DNA of 19,447 nucleotides. Source: Spirochaetales bacterium. GTDB taxonomy: Bacteria; Spirochaetota; Spirochaetia; JABMQR01. Position numbers and translations under genes: made by a program. Below are positions 1 through 8,024 of this stretch, piece by piece. How positions within the stretch are numbered: the stretch's first letter is position 1; every line of letters begins with the position of its first letter. The stretch spans positions 1 through 19,447 of the forward strand of contig JAGLNY010000108.1 of the NCBI GenBank assembly GCA_023139255.1, in the 5' to 3' direction. Under the pieces are notes generated by a model. The model was not told the origin of the DNA. It saw only the letters and a program-made list of their open reading frames with translations, and ran no database searches.

Positions 1-2
1 TC

Positions 3-1397
3 CTAGAACTCAGCGTTCTTAACAGTTCGTGGAAAGGGAATAACGTCCCGGATATTCTGCATGCCGGTTACATATTGGATTACTCGTTCAAAACCCAGAC
101 CAAACCCTGCATGGGGGACACTTCCGTATTTTCTAAGATCCAGGTACCACCAGTAATCTTCTTTGTTTAATCCCCACTCCTTAATTCTATTAAGCAGGAC
201 GTCATGACGGTTTTCACGCTCACTTCCACCGATGATTTCTCCCAGCCTGGGGACAAGCACATCCATTGCACGGACTGTTTTCCCATCATCGTTCATCTTC
301 ATGTAGAAAGCTTTTATCTCTTTTGGGTAATCTGTGACGATAACCGGACCATTGAAAACTTTCTCAGTCAGGAATTTTTCATGCTCAGATTGGAGGTCTG
401 CTCCCCAGGTCACAGGGAATTCGAACTGTGATGAATCTTTTTGGAGTTCTTTGACAGCCTCCGTATAAGTCATATGAGAAAAGGGTGAATCAATTATACT
501 TCTCAGTGAATCAGTTAATCCTTTTTCGATCCATTTGTTGAAAAATTCCATATCCTCCTGACAGTGTTCCATGACATAGGAGAAAATATATTTAAGAAAA
601 TCCTCAGCAACAGCCATGTCCCCGTCAAGGGTGCAGAATGCCATTTCCGGTTCGATCATCCAGAATTCCGCAAGGTGCCTGCTGGTATTTGAGTTTTCCG
701 CCCGGAATGTAGGCCCGAATGTATACACATTTTTCATTGCCATTGCATATATCTCTGCTTCAAGCTGCCCGCTAACGGTAAGATTTGCCTGTTTCCCAAA
801 AAAATCCTGATTGTAATCTATTAAACCGTCTTTGCCTTTGGGGACTTTGTCCAGAGGAAGTGTGGTTACCTGGAACATTTCCCCGGCCCCCTCACAGTCT
901 GACGCCGAAATTATAGGTGTATGGATATAGAGGAAATCATTAGATTGAAAAAAGGAATGAATGGCAAAACTAAGCGCACTCCGTACTCTTGTAACTGCCC
1001 CAATAGTATTTGTTCTTGGCCGCAAGTGGGCGATTTCCCTTAAAAACTCAAATGAATGCCGTTTTTTCTGTAGAGGGTAGCTTTCAGCAGGCGATTCTCC
1101 CCAAAGTATAACATTTTCAGCTTTGAGTTCAACTTTTTGATTTTTTCCCGGTGACTCGACTAATTCCCCAATGAACTCGACACTTGCCCCGGTAGATATT
1201 TTATCAATTATCACAATTATTTCTTCGTTGGTTTTATCAAGGATAACCTGCAGGTTTTTCAGGGAGGATCCATCATTAATCTCGAAGAAACAGAAATTTT
1301 TCGAATCGCGTTTTGTTCTGACCCAGCCTTCCACATGGAGCAATTTGTCACTATCACCAGGATCCATGTTAAGCAAATTATTAATACGTAAAGACAT
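3..1397 (-). CDS. asnS: Asparaginyl-tRNA synthetase
   Basis: Class IIb aminoacyl-tRNA synthetase that charges tRNA-Asn with asparagine in the cytoplasm. The 464-residue product is full length for bacterial AsnRS. An N-terminal OB-fold anticodon-binding domain (about residues 18-100, with HVEGWVRTKRDSKNFCFFEI near its start) precedes the catalytic domain. Motif 2 is visible at 231-249 (FRAEN...HLAEFWMIE) and motif 3 at about 431-440 (GFGLGFERVI). The HLAEFWMIE wording fits AsnRS better than AspRS. The start is an ATG preceded by a good Shine-Dalgarno, GAGGAG, and the stop lies two bases inside the window edge, so the gene is complete. It is divergent from the ArsC-fold gene, with its own predicted promoter. 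Function is secure from motifs and length. Confidence 0.97.
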   Translation of the reverse strand: MSLRINNLLNMDPGDSDKLLHVEGWVRTKRDSKNFCFFEINDGSSLKNLQVILDKTNEEIIVIIDKISTGASVEFIGELVESPGKNQKVELKAENVILWGESPAESYPLQKKRHSFEFLREIAHLRPRTNTIGAVTRVRSALSFAIHSFFQSNDFLYIHTPIISASDCEGAGEMFQVTTLPLDKVPKGKDGLIDYNQDFFGKQANLTVSGQLEAEIYAMAMKNVYTFGPTFRAENSNTSRHLAEFWMIEPEMAFCTLDGDMAVAEDFLKYIFSYVMEHCQEDMEFFNKWIEKGLTDSLRSIIDSPFSHMTYTEAVKELQKDSSQFEFPVTWGADLQSEHEKFLTEKVFNGPVIVTDYPKEIKAFYMKMNDDGKTVRAMDVLVPRLGEIIGGSERENRHDVLLNRIKEWGLNKEDYWWYLDLRKYGSVPHAGFGLGFERVIQYVTGMQNIRDVIPFPRTVKNAEF

Positions 1398-1448
1398 ACT
1401 TCACTCCTCAATGTATTATTCATTCCGGGTATTTTCCGGGTGAAAAAC

Positions 1449-1477
1449 AGTATACACATAATATTCTTGAACTGCAA
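1449..1477 (-). promoter_or_regulatory. Predicted sigma-70 promoter of asnS
   Basis: On the minus strand TTGCAG (1472-1477) and TATACT (1449-1454) are separated by exactly 17 bases, about 50 bases upstream of the asnS ATG. The -10 matches consensus at five of six positions; the -35 matches only at TTG. Predicted by eye from spacing and sequence. Confidence 0.5.
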
Positions 1478-1515
1478 CGACAGATTTTCGGGATAACCTG
1501 GTGCACTGTATATGC

Positions 1516-1544
1516 TTCCAAAAATATTCTTTTCAGTTTATACT
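1516..1544 (+). promoter_or_regulatory. Possible promoter of the ArsC-fold / DJ-1 operon
   Basis: A TATACT -10 box (1539-1544) lies about 27 bases before the ATG at 1571. The hexamer 17 bases upstream, TTCCAA, is a weak -35. The -10 is plausible; the overall call is tentative. Confidence 0.3.
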
Positions 1545-1570
1545 ATTAATTGAAAATTCAGGAGATTGAT

Positions 1571-1921
1571 ATGGGTAAAACAGAATATCAGATTATTGGA
1601 ACCAGGAAGGATAACGAAACAAAAAAAGCTATCCGGTATTGTAAAGAACGGGATATCCCGTTTCATTTTGTTGACTTATATGAACGGTCCTTATCTACCG
1701 GGGAATTGGAAAATATCTGCAGGGGGATAGATCCAAAGGATATGATTGATACTACTAGTTCAGTGTATAAAAAAAGAGGATATGACTACATGGACTATGA
1801 TCCAATTGAGGAACTTCTGGAATACCCGCACCTGCTCAGGATACCAGTAATTAGGGCTGGGAATAAGATCCTGGTTTCTGCGGATTCAAAGGATCTCGAT
1901 CAGTTTTTCGGCACGGAATAG
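1571..1921 (+). CDS. ArsC/Spx-fold protein lacking the catalytic cysteine
   Basis: A 116-residue protein resembling the arsenate reductase (ArsC)/Spx/YffB family, a thioredoxin-like fold. The N-terminal pattern IIGTRKDNETKKAIRYCKE aligns with the usual NCDTxKKA(R/K)xWL region, and LLRIPVIRAGNKILV matches the family's conserved LxRP-V segment. Where the family has its redox-active cysteine (CxxC or CxxS near residue 10-14) this protein has only K, D and N. The nearest cysteine, Cys24, lies in the following helix. Arsenate reduction by the normal mechanism is therefore unlikely. The start is the ATG at 1571 with AGGAG six bases upstream; an in-frame TTG at 1550 lies before that ribosome site and is unlikely to be used. 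The DJ-1 family gene follows after 13 bases, implying a shared message and possibly a stress-related role, which is inference. Confidence 0.75.
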   Translation: MGKTEYQIIGTRKDNETKKAIRYCKERDIPFHFVDLYERSLSTGELENICRGIDPKDMIDTTSSVYKKRGYDYMDYDPIEELLEYPHLLRIPVIRAGNKILVSADSKDLDQFFGTE

Positions 1922-1934
1922 TGGAGGTTTGGTG

Positions 1935-2486
1935 ATGAGTAAGGCGATAGTATTACTGGCCGGGGGATTTGAGGAAATTGAGGCAATAGTCCCTATTGAT
2001 CTTCTTCGCAGGGGTGGTGTGGAAGTTACCCTTGTTGGTATCCAGGAGGGGAGTATCACGGGTTCACATGGTGTACGGCTGGAAACCGATGAGGACTTGA
2101 CAAATATCCATGACTTTCTGGAATATGATGCTGTTGTGCTTCCCGGGGGAATGCCGGGTTCTACGAATCTTTCAGAGTCATGGGAAGTGAATGAACTGGT
2201 TGTCAGGATGTTTAATGATGGTAAAATCATAGGTGCTATTTGTGCTGCACCAGCTGTTGTTCTTGGGAAACTGGGCATCCTTAACGGGAAAACGGCAGTA
2301 TGTTACCCGGGGGCGGAATCGCATGCTCCCGAAAGTGTTTTTTCCGACATCTCCGTTGCAAGGGACGGTAATCTTATAACAGCTCAGGGAGCCGGATATG
2401 CTGCAGAATTCGGACTGGAACTGCTTAGAGCGCTGGAAGGTGATGCGGTGGCAGATAAGGTTGGTAAGGCAACATTATTTCGCTAA
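1935..2486 (+). CDS. DJ-1/PfpI family protein (YajL/ThiJ-like)
   Basis: A 183-residue, single-domain member of the DJ-1/ThiJ/PfpI superfamily, close in length to E. coli YajL and human DJ-1. The nucleophile elbow GAICAAPAVV places the reactive cysteine at residue 103, matching DJ-1 Cys106. The conserved glutamate that hydrogen-bonds it is probably Glu16 in GGFEEIEAIVP (DJ-1 Glu18). Family members are linked to oxidative-stress protection and to removal of glyoxal-type adducts; the specific activity here is not determinable. ATG 1935 is chosen because GGAGG lies seven bases upstream. TTG 1929 and GTG 1932 are too close to that site. The gene is second in a pair with the ArsC-fold gene. Its stop overlaps the opposing glxK stop by four bases. 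Confidence 0.92.
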   Translation: MSKAIVLLAGGFEEIEAIVPIDLLRRGGVEVTLVGIQEGSITGSHGVRLETDEDLTNIHDFLEYDAVVLPGGMPGSTNLSESWEVNELVVRMFNDGKIIGAICAAPAVVLGKLGILNGKTAVCYPGAESHAPESVFSDISVARDGNLITAQGAGYAAEFGLELLRALEGDAVADKVGKATLFR

Positions 2487-3634
2487 GAGCTTTCTGAGAC
2501 AGTTTTACCTGCACAAAACAGCCGGGTAATATTCTCTGCACCCTCTTCAAGCAGTTTCAGGGAGTTTTGTATGGCAAAATCGAGAGTCATTTCCCTGTTG
2601 GCTGTGCTGAACAATGCTGTAATCCCTAAAGAGTATAATTTTTCAATTTTTTTTCCCAGTGCCCCTGAAAAACAGACAACAGGGATGCCGTGCTTTTTGG
2701 ATGCGGCGGCTACCCCAGCCGGGACTTTGCCGAAGGCTGTCTGAAAATCTGTTTTTCCTTCACCTGTAATTACCAGGTGAGCGTTCTTTAAAGCATTCTC
2801 AAAATTAACTGCCTCCAGGATAAGTTCAATTCCGGATTGGAGCCTGGCACCAAGGAAAGCGATAAGTCCGCCACCCAGTCCGCCGGCAGCCCCGGTTCCC
2901 GGGATATCAGCTATTTTTTTCCCCAGGGACTTCTCTATTACGGCAGCAAGATTTCTGAGCCCATTATCCAATGCTGTTACTTGATCCTTTGTTGCACCTT
3001 TTTGAGAACCATAAACGAAGGCTGCACCGGTTGGACCGTAAAAGGGATTGCTGACATCACATGCAACCAGGATTTCTGTATTTAGTATCCGGGGATCCAG
3101 TGAAGACATATCTATATGTGCAACACTCACCATATCTTCACCGGTTAAACCTGCTTCCAGTCCCTTGCTATCCAGGAACCTTACCCCAAGGGCAGAAGCA
3201 GCCCCCATACCGCCGTCGTTTGTTGCGCTGCCGCCAATGCCCAGGATGATTTTTTTACATCCCAGGTCAAGTGCGTGTATGATAAGCTCACCAGTTCCCA
3301 CAGTGGAAGTTTTTTCGGGGTTTTTTAGATGATCAGGAACCAGGGGAAGACCTGATGCAGCAGCCATCTCAATTACTGCGGTATTACCGTCCGCTAATAC
3401 TGCAAATTCCGCCTCAACAACTGAACCCAAAGGCCCGGTTACTGCAGCGGTCATAATACGGCCTCCTGCAGCTGCTGCGGCAGCTTCTACTGTACCCTCA
3501 CCGCCGTCGGCCATAGGTATCTTCACAACTTCTATGAGTGGGTCAAAATTCTTAATGCCTCGTTCAATAGCGTTCGCGACAGCCAGTGATGACTGATTGC
3601 CTTTGAAAGAATCAGGTGCAACAATAATTTTCAT
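2483..3634 (-). CDS. glxK: Glycerate kinase (GlxK/GarK family)
   Basis: Phosphorylates D-glycerate with ATP, in the GlxK/GarK family probably to 2-phosphoglycerate, feeding lower glycolysis. The 383 residues equal the usual family length and the signatures are strong: IIVAPDSFKGN at the start, ADGGEGT at 42-48, AVIEMAAASGLPLV near 86-99, and GIGGSATNDGGMGAASALG at 132-150. An alanine-rich run follows ADGGEGT. The ATG overlaps the ackA stop codon by one base (TAATG), suggesting translational coupling with acetate kinase and a shared promoter upstream of ackA. Which phosphoglycerate is made cannot be decided from sequence alone. Confidence 0.95.
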   Translation of the reverse strand: MKIIVAPDSFKGNQSSLAVANAIERGIKNFDPLIEVVKIPMADGGEGTVEAAAAAAGGRIMTAAVTGPLGSVVEAEFAVLADGNTAVIEMAAASGLPLVPDHLKNPEKTSTVGTGELIIHALDLGCKKIILGIGGSATNDGGMGAASALGVRFLDSKGLEAGLTGEDMVSVAHIDMSSLDPRILNTEILVACDVSNPFYGPTGAAFVYGSQKGATKDQVTALDNGLRNLAAVIEKSLGKKIADIPGTGAAGGLGGGLIAFLGARLQSGIELILEAVNFENALKNAHLVITGEGKTDFQTAFGKVPAGVAAASKKHGIPVVCFSGALGKKIEKLYSLGITALFSTANREMTLDFAIQNSLKLLEEGAENITRLFCAGKTVSESS

Positions 3635-4992
3635 TAAATCCCCATTTCCTGTATTAATGCAGGCGGATAAACTACCAGATCCCTAAGGTATGGAAGTTTG
3701 ACCATATCCCTGGCAAATGCTGCTTTCCTGGCTTTGTTCACATAATCCGGACTTTGAAAGCTGTAAGTGAAGTTTATATGAATGTCATAGGTACCATTTA
3801 ATAGAGCATACGTATCTTCTGTCATAACCAGTTCTTCATCGGTCGGTATAACAAAGATTCTTACCGGGGAGTCAGCGGTGGATATATCCAATTCGGCATT
3901 TCTGCACATTGCTTTCTCGTTTTTATCCGTGTCTATATTGATGCCGATATTTTCCAGACCGGAGAGAGCCTTGATCCTTATGTGAGAAGCCATCTCACCG
4001 ACCCCTGCTGTCATAATCACTGCATCGACTTTGCCGAGAGCTGCAGTATAAGCACCGATATACTTTTTAAGACGATAGCACTCCATATCAATTGCCATCT
4101 GACAAGCCTCATCACCGGCAGCAGCATTTTTTTTGATATCCCTGCGGTCGGTAAACCTGCCGGTTATTCCCAACAGGCCGCTTTTTGTGTTAAGTGCAGT
4201 ATCCATTTCATCTGCAGACATTCCCGCTGTATTGATCATAAATGGAATAATTGCCGGGTCCATGTCACCTGACCGGGTTCCCATTATTAACCCCTCAAGA
4301 GGGGTAAGTCCCATAGAAGTATCGATGCAGACACCATTCTTAACAGCACAAATTGATGCGCCGTTTCCTATATGGGCAATGATAACATTTGTCTCCAGAG
4401 CGTGTTTCCCAAGAAGGGCTGCAGCGCGTTTGGCAGTATAAATATAACTTGTACCATGGAAACCGTATCGTCTAACGTTGTTGTTTTCGTACCATTCCAT
4501 AGGAACGGCGTATAAAAAAGCCTCTTTCGGCATAGTTTGATGCCACGCGGTATCCATTATTGCACAGTGTGTTATATCAGGTAAAACTTCCTGCGCAGCT
4601 TTGATTCCCAAAATATTTGCCGGCATATGTAATGGGGCAAGATGGATCATTGATTCAAAAGTGGCCATTGCCGTGTCATTGATAATAACTGATTGTTTAA
4701 AAAGTTCCCCGCCATGTACTACCCGGTGACCAATTGCTTTTATATCTGAGATATTGCTGAGAACCCCATGTTGTTCATCTGTAATTAAATTGATAATTAC
4801 TTCGATGGCGGTTTTGTGTGTTGGGCAGGGAAATTCTTTTACAATTTCCTCTCCATTATATTGATGGTCTATAGGAGATACCTCCTGACCGATCCTTTCT
4901 ACCGCACCAACAGCAAGAACATCACGATTGTCCCAGTCGTACACCTGATATTTAACAGATGAACTGCCGCAATTGAGAGTCATAATAACCAT
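3634..4992 (-). CDS. ackA: Acetate kinase with C-terminal extension
   Basis: Interconverts acetyl phosphate plus ADP with acetate plus ATP, normally the last, ATP-yielding step of acetate fermentation. Family signatures are clear: MTLNCGSSSVKYQVY at the N terminus, GHRVVHGG, RRYGFHGTSY, AHIGNGASICAV and the DTSMGLTPLEGLIMGTRSGD block. Translation most likely begins at the ATG at 4992, eight bases after GGAGG. A longer reading from 5019 would put the ribosome site inside the gene. The product is then 452 residues, about 50 longer than the common 400. The excess is the last 54 residues (399-452), after the normal end near TDEELVMTEDTYALL. No phosphotransacetylase gene is adjacent; the partner in the operon is glycerate kinase. 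Confidence 0.95.
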   Translation of the reverse strand: MVIMTLNCGSSSVKYQVYDWDNRDVLAVGAVERIGQEVSPIDHQYNGEEIVKEFPCPTHKTAIEVIINLITDEQHGVLSNISDIKAIGHRVVHGGELFKQSVIINDTAMATFESMIHLAPLHMPANILGIKAAQEVLPDITHCAIMDTAWHQTMPKEAFLYAVPMEWYENNNVRRYGFHGTSYIYTAKRAAALLGKHALETNVIIAHIGNGASICAVKNGVCIDTSMGLTPLEGLIMGTRSGDMDPAIIPFMINTAGMSADEMDTALNTKSGLLGITGRFTDRRDIKKNAAAGDEACQMAIDMECYRLKKYIGAYTAALGKVDAVIMTAGVGEMASHIRIKALSGLENIGINIDTDKNEKAMCRNAELDISTADSPVRIFVIPTDEELVMTEDTYALLNGTYDIHINFTYSFQSPDYVNKARKAAFARDMVKLPYLRDLVVYPPALIQEMGI

Positions 4993-5038
4993 ACTGAATT
5001 CCTCCGCACTCCAAAACAAACTCTTATCTTTGCCTAAC

Positions 5039-5068
5039 GATATAGCTAAATCGAAAACTTCTGCTCAA
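5039..5068 (-). promoter_or_regulatory. Possible promoter of ackA-glxK
   Basis: On the minus strand TTGAGC (5063-5068) and TATATC (5039-5044) are 18 bases apart, with the -10 about 46 bases upstream of the ackA ATG at 4992. Both boxes deviate from consensus, so this is tentative. Confidence 0.3.
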
Positions 5069-5103
5069 TAAATACACCTGCAGAAACAGCCTGTGCCCTG
5101 TTT

Positions 5104-5182
5104 GCAATGTGTTTTTACTGTGTCCTCCTGTGCTGTAGGTTTTCTGTTAATCTGGTCGATTTAAGCAATGTTTTATTGTGTC
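5104..5182. repeat. Imperfect direct repeat in the ackA / 5255 divergent region
   Basis: GCAATG, three extra bases (TGT), then TTTTACTGTGTC occupies 5104-5124. GCAATG immediately followed by TTTTATTGTGTC occupies 5165-5182. The 12-base right parts differ at one position. The second copy overlaps the predicted -35 box of the plus-strand gene. In addition TTTTTACTGT (5112-5121) has an exact inverted copy at 5188-5197. The arrangement suggests a regulator-binding region, but no regulator can be named. Confidence 0.45.
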
Positions 5183-5204
5183 ATGTTACAGTAAAAAATA
5201 CAAT
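5176..5204 (+). promoter_or_regulatory. Predicted promoter of the exported protein gene
   Basis: TTGTGT (5176-5181) and TACAAT (5199-5204) are spaced by 17 bases. The -10 matches five of six consensus positions. Transcription would start near 5211, leaving a leader of about 44 bases before the ATG at 5255. A TTGACA at 5230-5235 is closer, but has only TAGTAT at 15 bases, overlapping the start codon. Confidence 0.4.
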
Positions 5205-5254
5205 AAGTTTCCGAATATCTGAATTTTTATTGACAGTATTCCAGTAATACTAGT

Positions 5255-6640
5255 ATGAGAACACTTTATTGTCTGATTGTATATATTCTGGTAATCAGCT
5301 CATTTACATCCGGCCTGCTGCATGCAGAAAATTCAGATGAACAGATAAATATTTCTGCGCGGGTTAACTTGAATACAACCGGAACCAGAATCGGGAATGG
5401 GATCAAATTGAAGATCATTCTTGATGCAGCATTGCCGGGAAGCGGGTGGGATTTTCGGGTTACTCATGATACGGCATCCCCGGAAATCCCGGAAGTTTTT
5501 ATGTTATACTCTCATGGGAGATTTTCTTCCAGATTTGGGTCCATATACATTAGTGGATTACCGGCTTATCTTGGGAATCCATTCTCAGTGAATACCTGTA
5601 ATGATCTCTTTACTCCTATATCTATCTCATTAACTCAAGCACCTATTAAGGCTGCTGGAGACAGCAGAAAATATCCGGAAGTGCTGCTTGAGTGGGATAT
5701 TTGCGGAGAAAGAACTTCTTGTCCTGTTAAACTATACGCGTATGCCGTGCCTCCCGGCTTGAATGATGCGACACATTACCGTGCTGGAATTTTTGGAACT
5801 ACTACATCATCTAATCAAACAATTCAGGGAGGTGTGCTATGGCACGGAATACAAAATGGAGAAAGCAGGTTGGAAGAAACAGCATGGTATCCGGAGGAGA
5901 TGCAGGGCAGAGCTGATTCGAGGCAGGGTTTCTCTGCCGGATTCACTATGTTCCGGGAAACCGTGTTTGCAGGAAGCGGATTAACTGCACTTGTTTCCCT
6001 TGATGCATTCAGAAAGAGTGGTTTTATGTCTGGAGGATCATTTTACCTGGACAATGGTTTTCTGAGTGTCAGGTACTTTCAGTCAATTTACTCACAATCG
6101 TTTCCTATTATATACCCGGAAAACTCCAGCAACATATCTGCATTACATACAGGAACCATTACACTGGATGTTTCTTCCAATATGAGGGTAGCAATGGGAC
6201 TTTCTGAGGAGATTAATACAACAAATTGGGATTTGAATGGGATGGATCAGGCAAAACGGTCATGTGAGACCGATATAAAAATTAATGCAGGTATAGCGAG
6301 TATAAAACTCAGGGATTTGTTAACATATTCCTTTTCAGCAGATGGGCAAGGTTTTTCAGTGCACAGGAATCTTGATTCAGAGTTTATGATGCATTTCGGG
6401 GCTTTGAAAATAACAATAGGAGTATCACCATCATATTCGGATCGACAGCATATAAAAATAGATAAGAACCTGAAATTGCAGATCAAATCAGAGTATATTT
6501 CCTTCTCTTTCGGGATTAATTATTCAGGAAAAATCCAAGTCAGCAGCGCTGAGCTGGTGGTTGAATATAATACACTGCAGCTCACTGTTAAAGCTGATAC
6601 TTCCGGAAAATACCAGATAGCAGTTATTGCCGGGACTTGA
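5255..6640 (+). CDS. Exported protein of unknown function, possibly an outer-membrane or beta-rich surface protein
   Basis: I do not recognise a family. The 461-residue product begins with a convincing Sec signal peptide: Arg2, a hydrophobic core LIVYILVISSF, and a likely cleavage after LLHA at residue 24. The mature part has no further hydrophobic helix. It contains many short alternating polar/nonpolar stretches, for example SGGSFYLDNGFLSVRYFQSIY and LKITIGVSPSYSD, plus SEYISFSFGINYSG and ELVVEYNTLQLTVKAD. These suggest beta strands, as in an outer-membrane barrel or beta-sandwich. A few cysteines are present (DICGERTSC). There is no obvious Shine-Dalgarno before the ATG. It is divergent from ackA and convergent with mgtE, ten bases apart, so it appears to be a single-gene unit. 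The localisation is inference; function is unknown. Confidence 0.8.
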   Translation: MRTLYCLIVYILVISSFTSGLLHAENSDEQINISARVNLNTTGTRIGNGIKLKIILDAALPGSGWDFRVTHDTASPEIPEVFMLYSHGRFSSRFGSIYISGLPAYLGNPFSVNTCNDLFTPISISLTQAPIKAAGDSRKYPEVLLEWDICGERTSCPVKLYAYAVPPGLNDATHYRAGIFGTTTSSNQTIQGGVLWHGIQNGESRLEETAWYPEEMQGRADSRQGFSAGFTMFRETVFAGSGLTALVSLDAFRKSGFMSGGSFYLDNGFLSVRYFQSIYSQSFPIIYPENSSNISALHTGTITLDVSSNMRVAMGLSEEINTTNWDLNGMDQAKRSCETDIKINAGIASIKLRDLLTYSFSADGQGFSVHRNLDSEFMMHFGALKITIGVSPSYSDRQHIKIDKNLKLQIKSEYISFSFGINYSGKIQVSSAELVVEYNTLQLTVKADTSGKYQIAVIAGT

Positions 6641-6650
6641 CAGATACTGC

Positions 6651-8000
6651 TTATAGTCGTAGGAGATGTCTTGCTGTCTCAAAATAAATAGCATATCCAC
6701 AGATATCAATTATTGTTGCCATTAATGGTGCTGACATAACTGTAGGATCGAACCCGGCCCTATGAATCAGCAGTGGGGCGATGATACCAAGCAAGTTGGA
6801 CAGCATGACCACCAGCATGAGTGAAAATCCTATGACTACTCCTTCGTATACACCAACTCCCGGGGGAAGCAATATGCTTCTTAGAATAATAACTGCACCG
6901 GTTATGAGACCCAACAGAATACCGATCAGGAATTCCCGACCTAATATTTTAAAGATCTCTCTGAACTGTATTTCCCCTGTCGCAAGACCGCGAATCATAA
7001 GGGTTGAGGATTGGCTGCCGGTATTACCGCCTGTCTGAGTAATAATAGGCATAAATATTATCAGGAATACAGCACCAGCCATAAGTGAGGCATACCTGTT
7101 AAGAATATTTGCTGAGATGGTTCCCATGAGCAGAAGTACAATTAACCAGGGTACTCTTTTTCGGACAAGTGCCCAGATTGAACTATCCATATATGATTCC
7201 GAGGAACCACCCATAGCACCCATCTTATATACATCCTCTGTCTGTTCTTCCCTGATGACATCTATTACATCGTCAAAGGTAACAATACCAATGAGTATAT
7301 GATCATGGTTTGTAACAGGTATAGCCGCCATATCATTCTCTTCCATTATACTTGCTACATCTTCCTGGTCGGTATCATCAAAAACACTGACAACAACCCT
7401 ATCCTGGATAAGTTCAGAGATAATTATCGTATCCTTTGCAGCAAGAAGTTCTTTCATGGTAATAATACCAATTAGCCGTTCAAGTTTGTCGATTACATAA
7501 ATACTGAACAAATACTCGACAGAATTACAGTTAGCCCGAATAAATTGTATGGCCTGGGAAACAGTTATACCTGTCTGGACTGCAAGGAAACGGGGGGTCA
7601 TGAGCCCTGCAGCATCATCTTCATCATACCTGAGCAGGAAAAGCATCTCTTTTTTTCCGGCATCGCTCAGATTCTCCCAGACAGCATCGCGAATTTCTTT
7701 GCTGGTGCCCTGCAAAATATCAACAAGATCATCAGGTTCCATCATTTGAAAAAGAGTTTGCTTATTTTGTACTGACAGCCCTGAGATGATAAATTCCTGA
7801 TCGTGTTCGCTTAATTCAGAGATTAAATCCGTTTTTAAGTTCATAGGGAGATCAACAAAGATTGTTAGTGTCTCATCAGCATCCAGTTCCTGCCAGGCTT
7901 CAAGAAAATCTGAAAAAGAGATGTCGTTAAGAAAATCTTTCTTCTCTTTTTGCGACATTTTTTCATGATATTCCAGATAGTGTTCAAGAATATTGCTCAT
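6651..8000 (-). CDS. mgtE: Magnesium transporter/channel MgtE
   Basis: Mg2+-selective inner-membrane channel of the MgtE family, gated by cytoplasmic Mg2+. At 449 residues it is almost exactly the length of the Thermus protein. The N-terminal helical domain spans about 1-125. Two CBS domains span about 130-250, including LFSIYVIDKLERLIGIITMKEL and a matching second copy. A plug-helix region and five predicted membrane segments follow (about 280-449). The conserved pore motifs TQTGGNTGSQSSTL (322-334) and GFDPTVMSAP are present, and Asp432 in IIDICG corresponds to the selectivity aspartate. The ATG follows GGGAGG with good spacing. No M-box-like leader could be placed: only 24 bases separate it from murB, which is upstream on the same strand, so the two are probably cotranscribed. 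Confidence 0.96.
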   Translation of the reverse strand: MSNILEHYLEYHEKMSQKEKKDFLNDISFSDFLEAWQELDADETLTIFVDLPMNLKTDLISELSEHDQEFIISGLSVQNKQTLFQMMEPDDLVDILQGTSKEIRDAVWENLSDAGKKEMLFLLRYDEDDAAGLMTPRFLAVQTGITVSQAIQFIRANCNSVEYLFSIYVIDKLERLIGIITMKELLAAKDTIIISELIQDRVVVSVFDDTDQEDVASIMEENDMAAIPVTNHDHILIGIVTFDDVIDVIREEQTEDVYKMGAMGGSSESYMDSSIWALVRKRVPWLIVLLLMGTISANILNRYASLMAGAVFLIIFMPIITQTGGNTGSQSSTLMIRGLATGEIQFREIFKILGREFLIGILLGLITGAVIILRSILLPPGVGVYEGVVIGFSLMLVVMLSNLLGIIAPLLIHRAGFDPTVMSAPLMATIIDICGYAIYFETARHLLRL

Positions 8001-8024
8001 ACTTTTCCTCCCGGTTAAACAGAA

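Noticed and set aside
5085..5105. A short hairpin AAACAG/CTGTTT upstream of ackA
   Set aside because: It has only a six-base stem with an eight-base loop and no T-run. It is too weak to call as a terminator or riboswitch.
5230..5256. TTGACA at 5230-5235 as the promoter for the exported protein
   Set aside because: Its only -10 partner, TAGTAT, is at a 15-base spacing and overlaps the ATG, so the transcript would begin inside the gene. TTGTGT-N17-TACAAT upstream is better.
6641..6650. A terminator between the exported protein gene and mgtE
   Set aside because: Only ten bases separate the convergent stops and no stem plus T-run could be found there.
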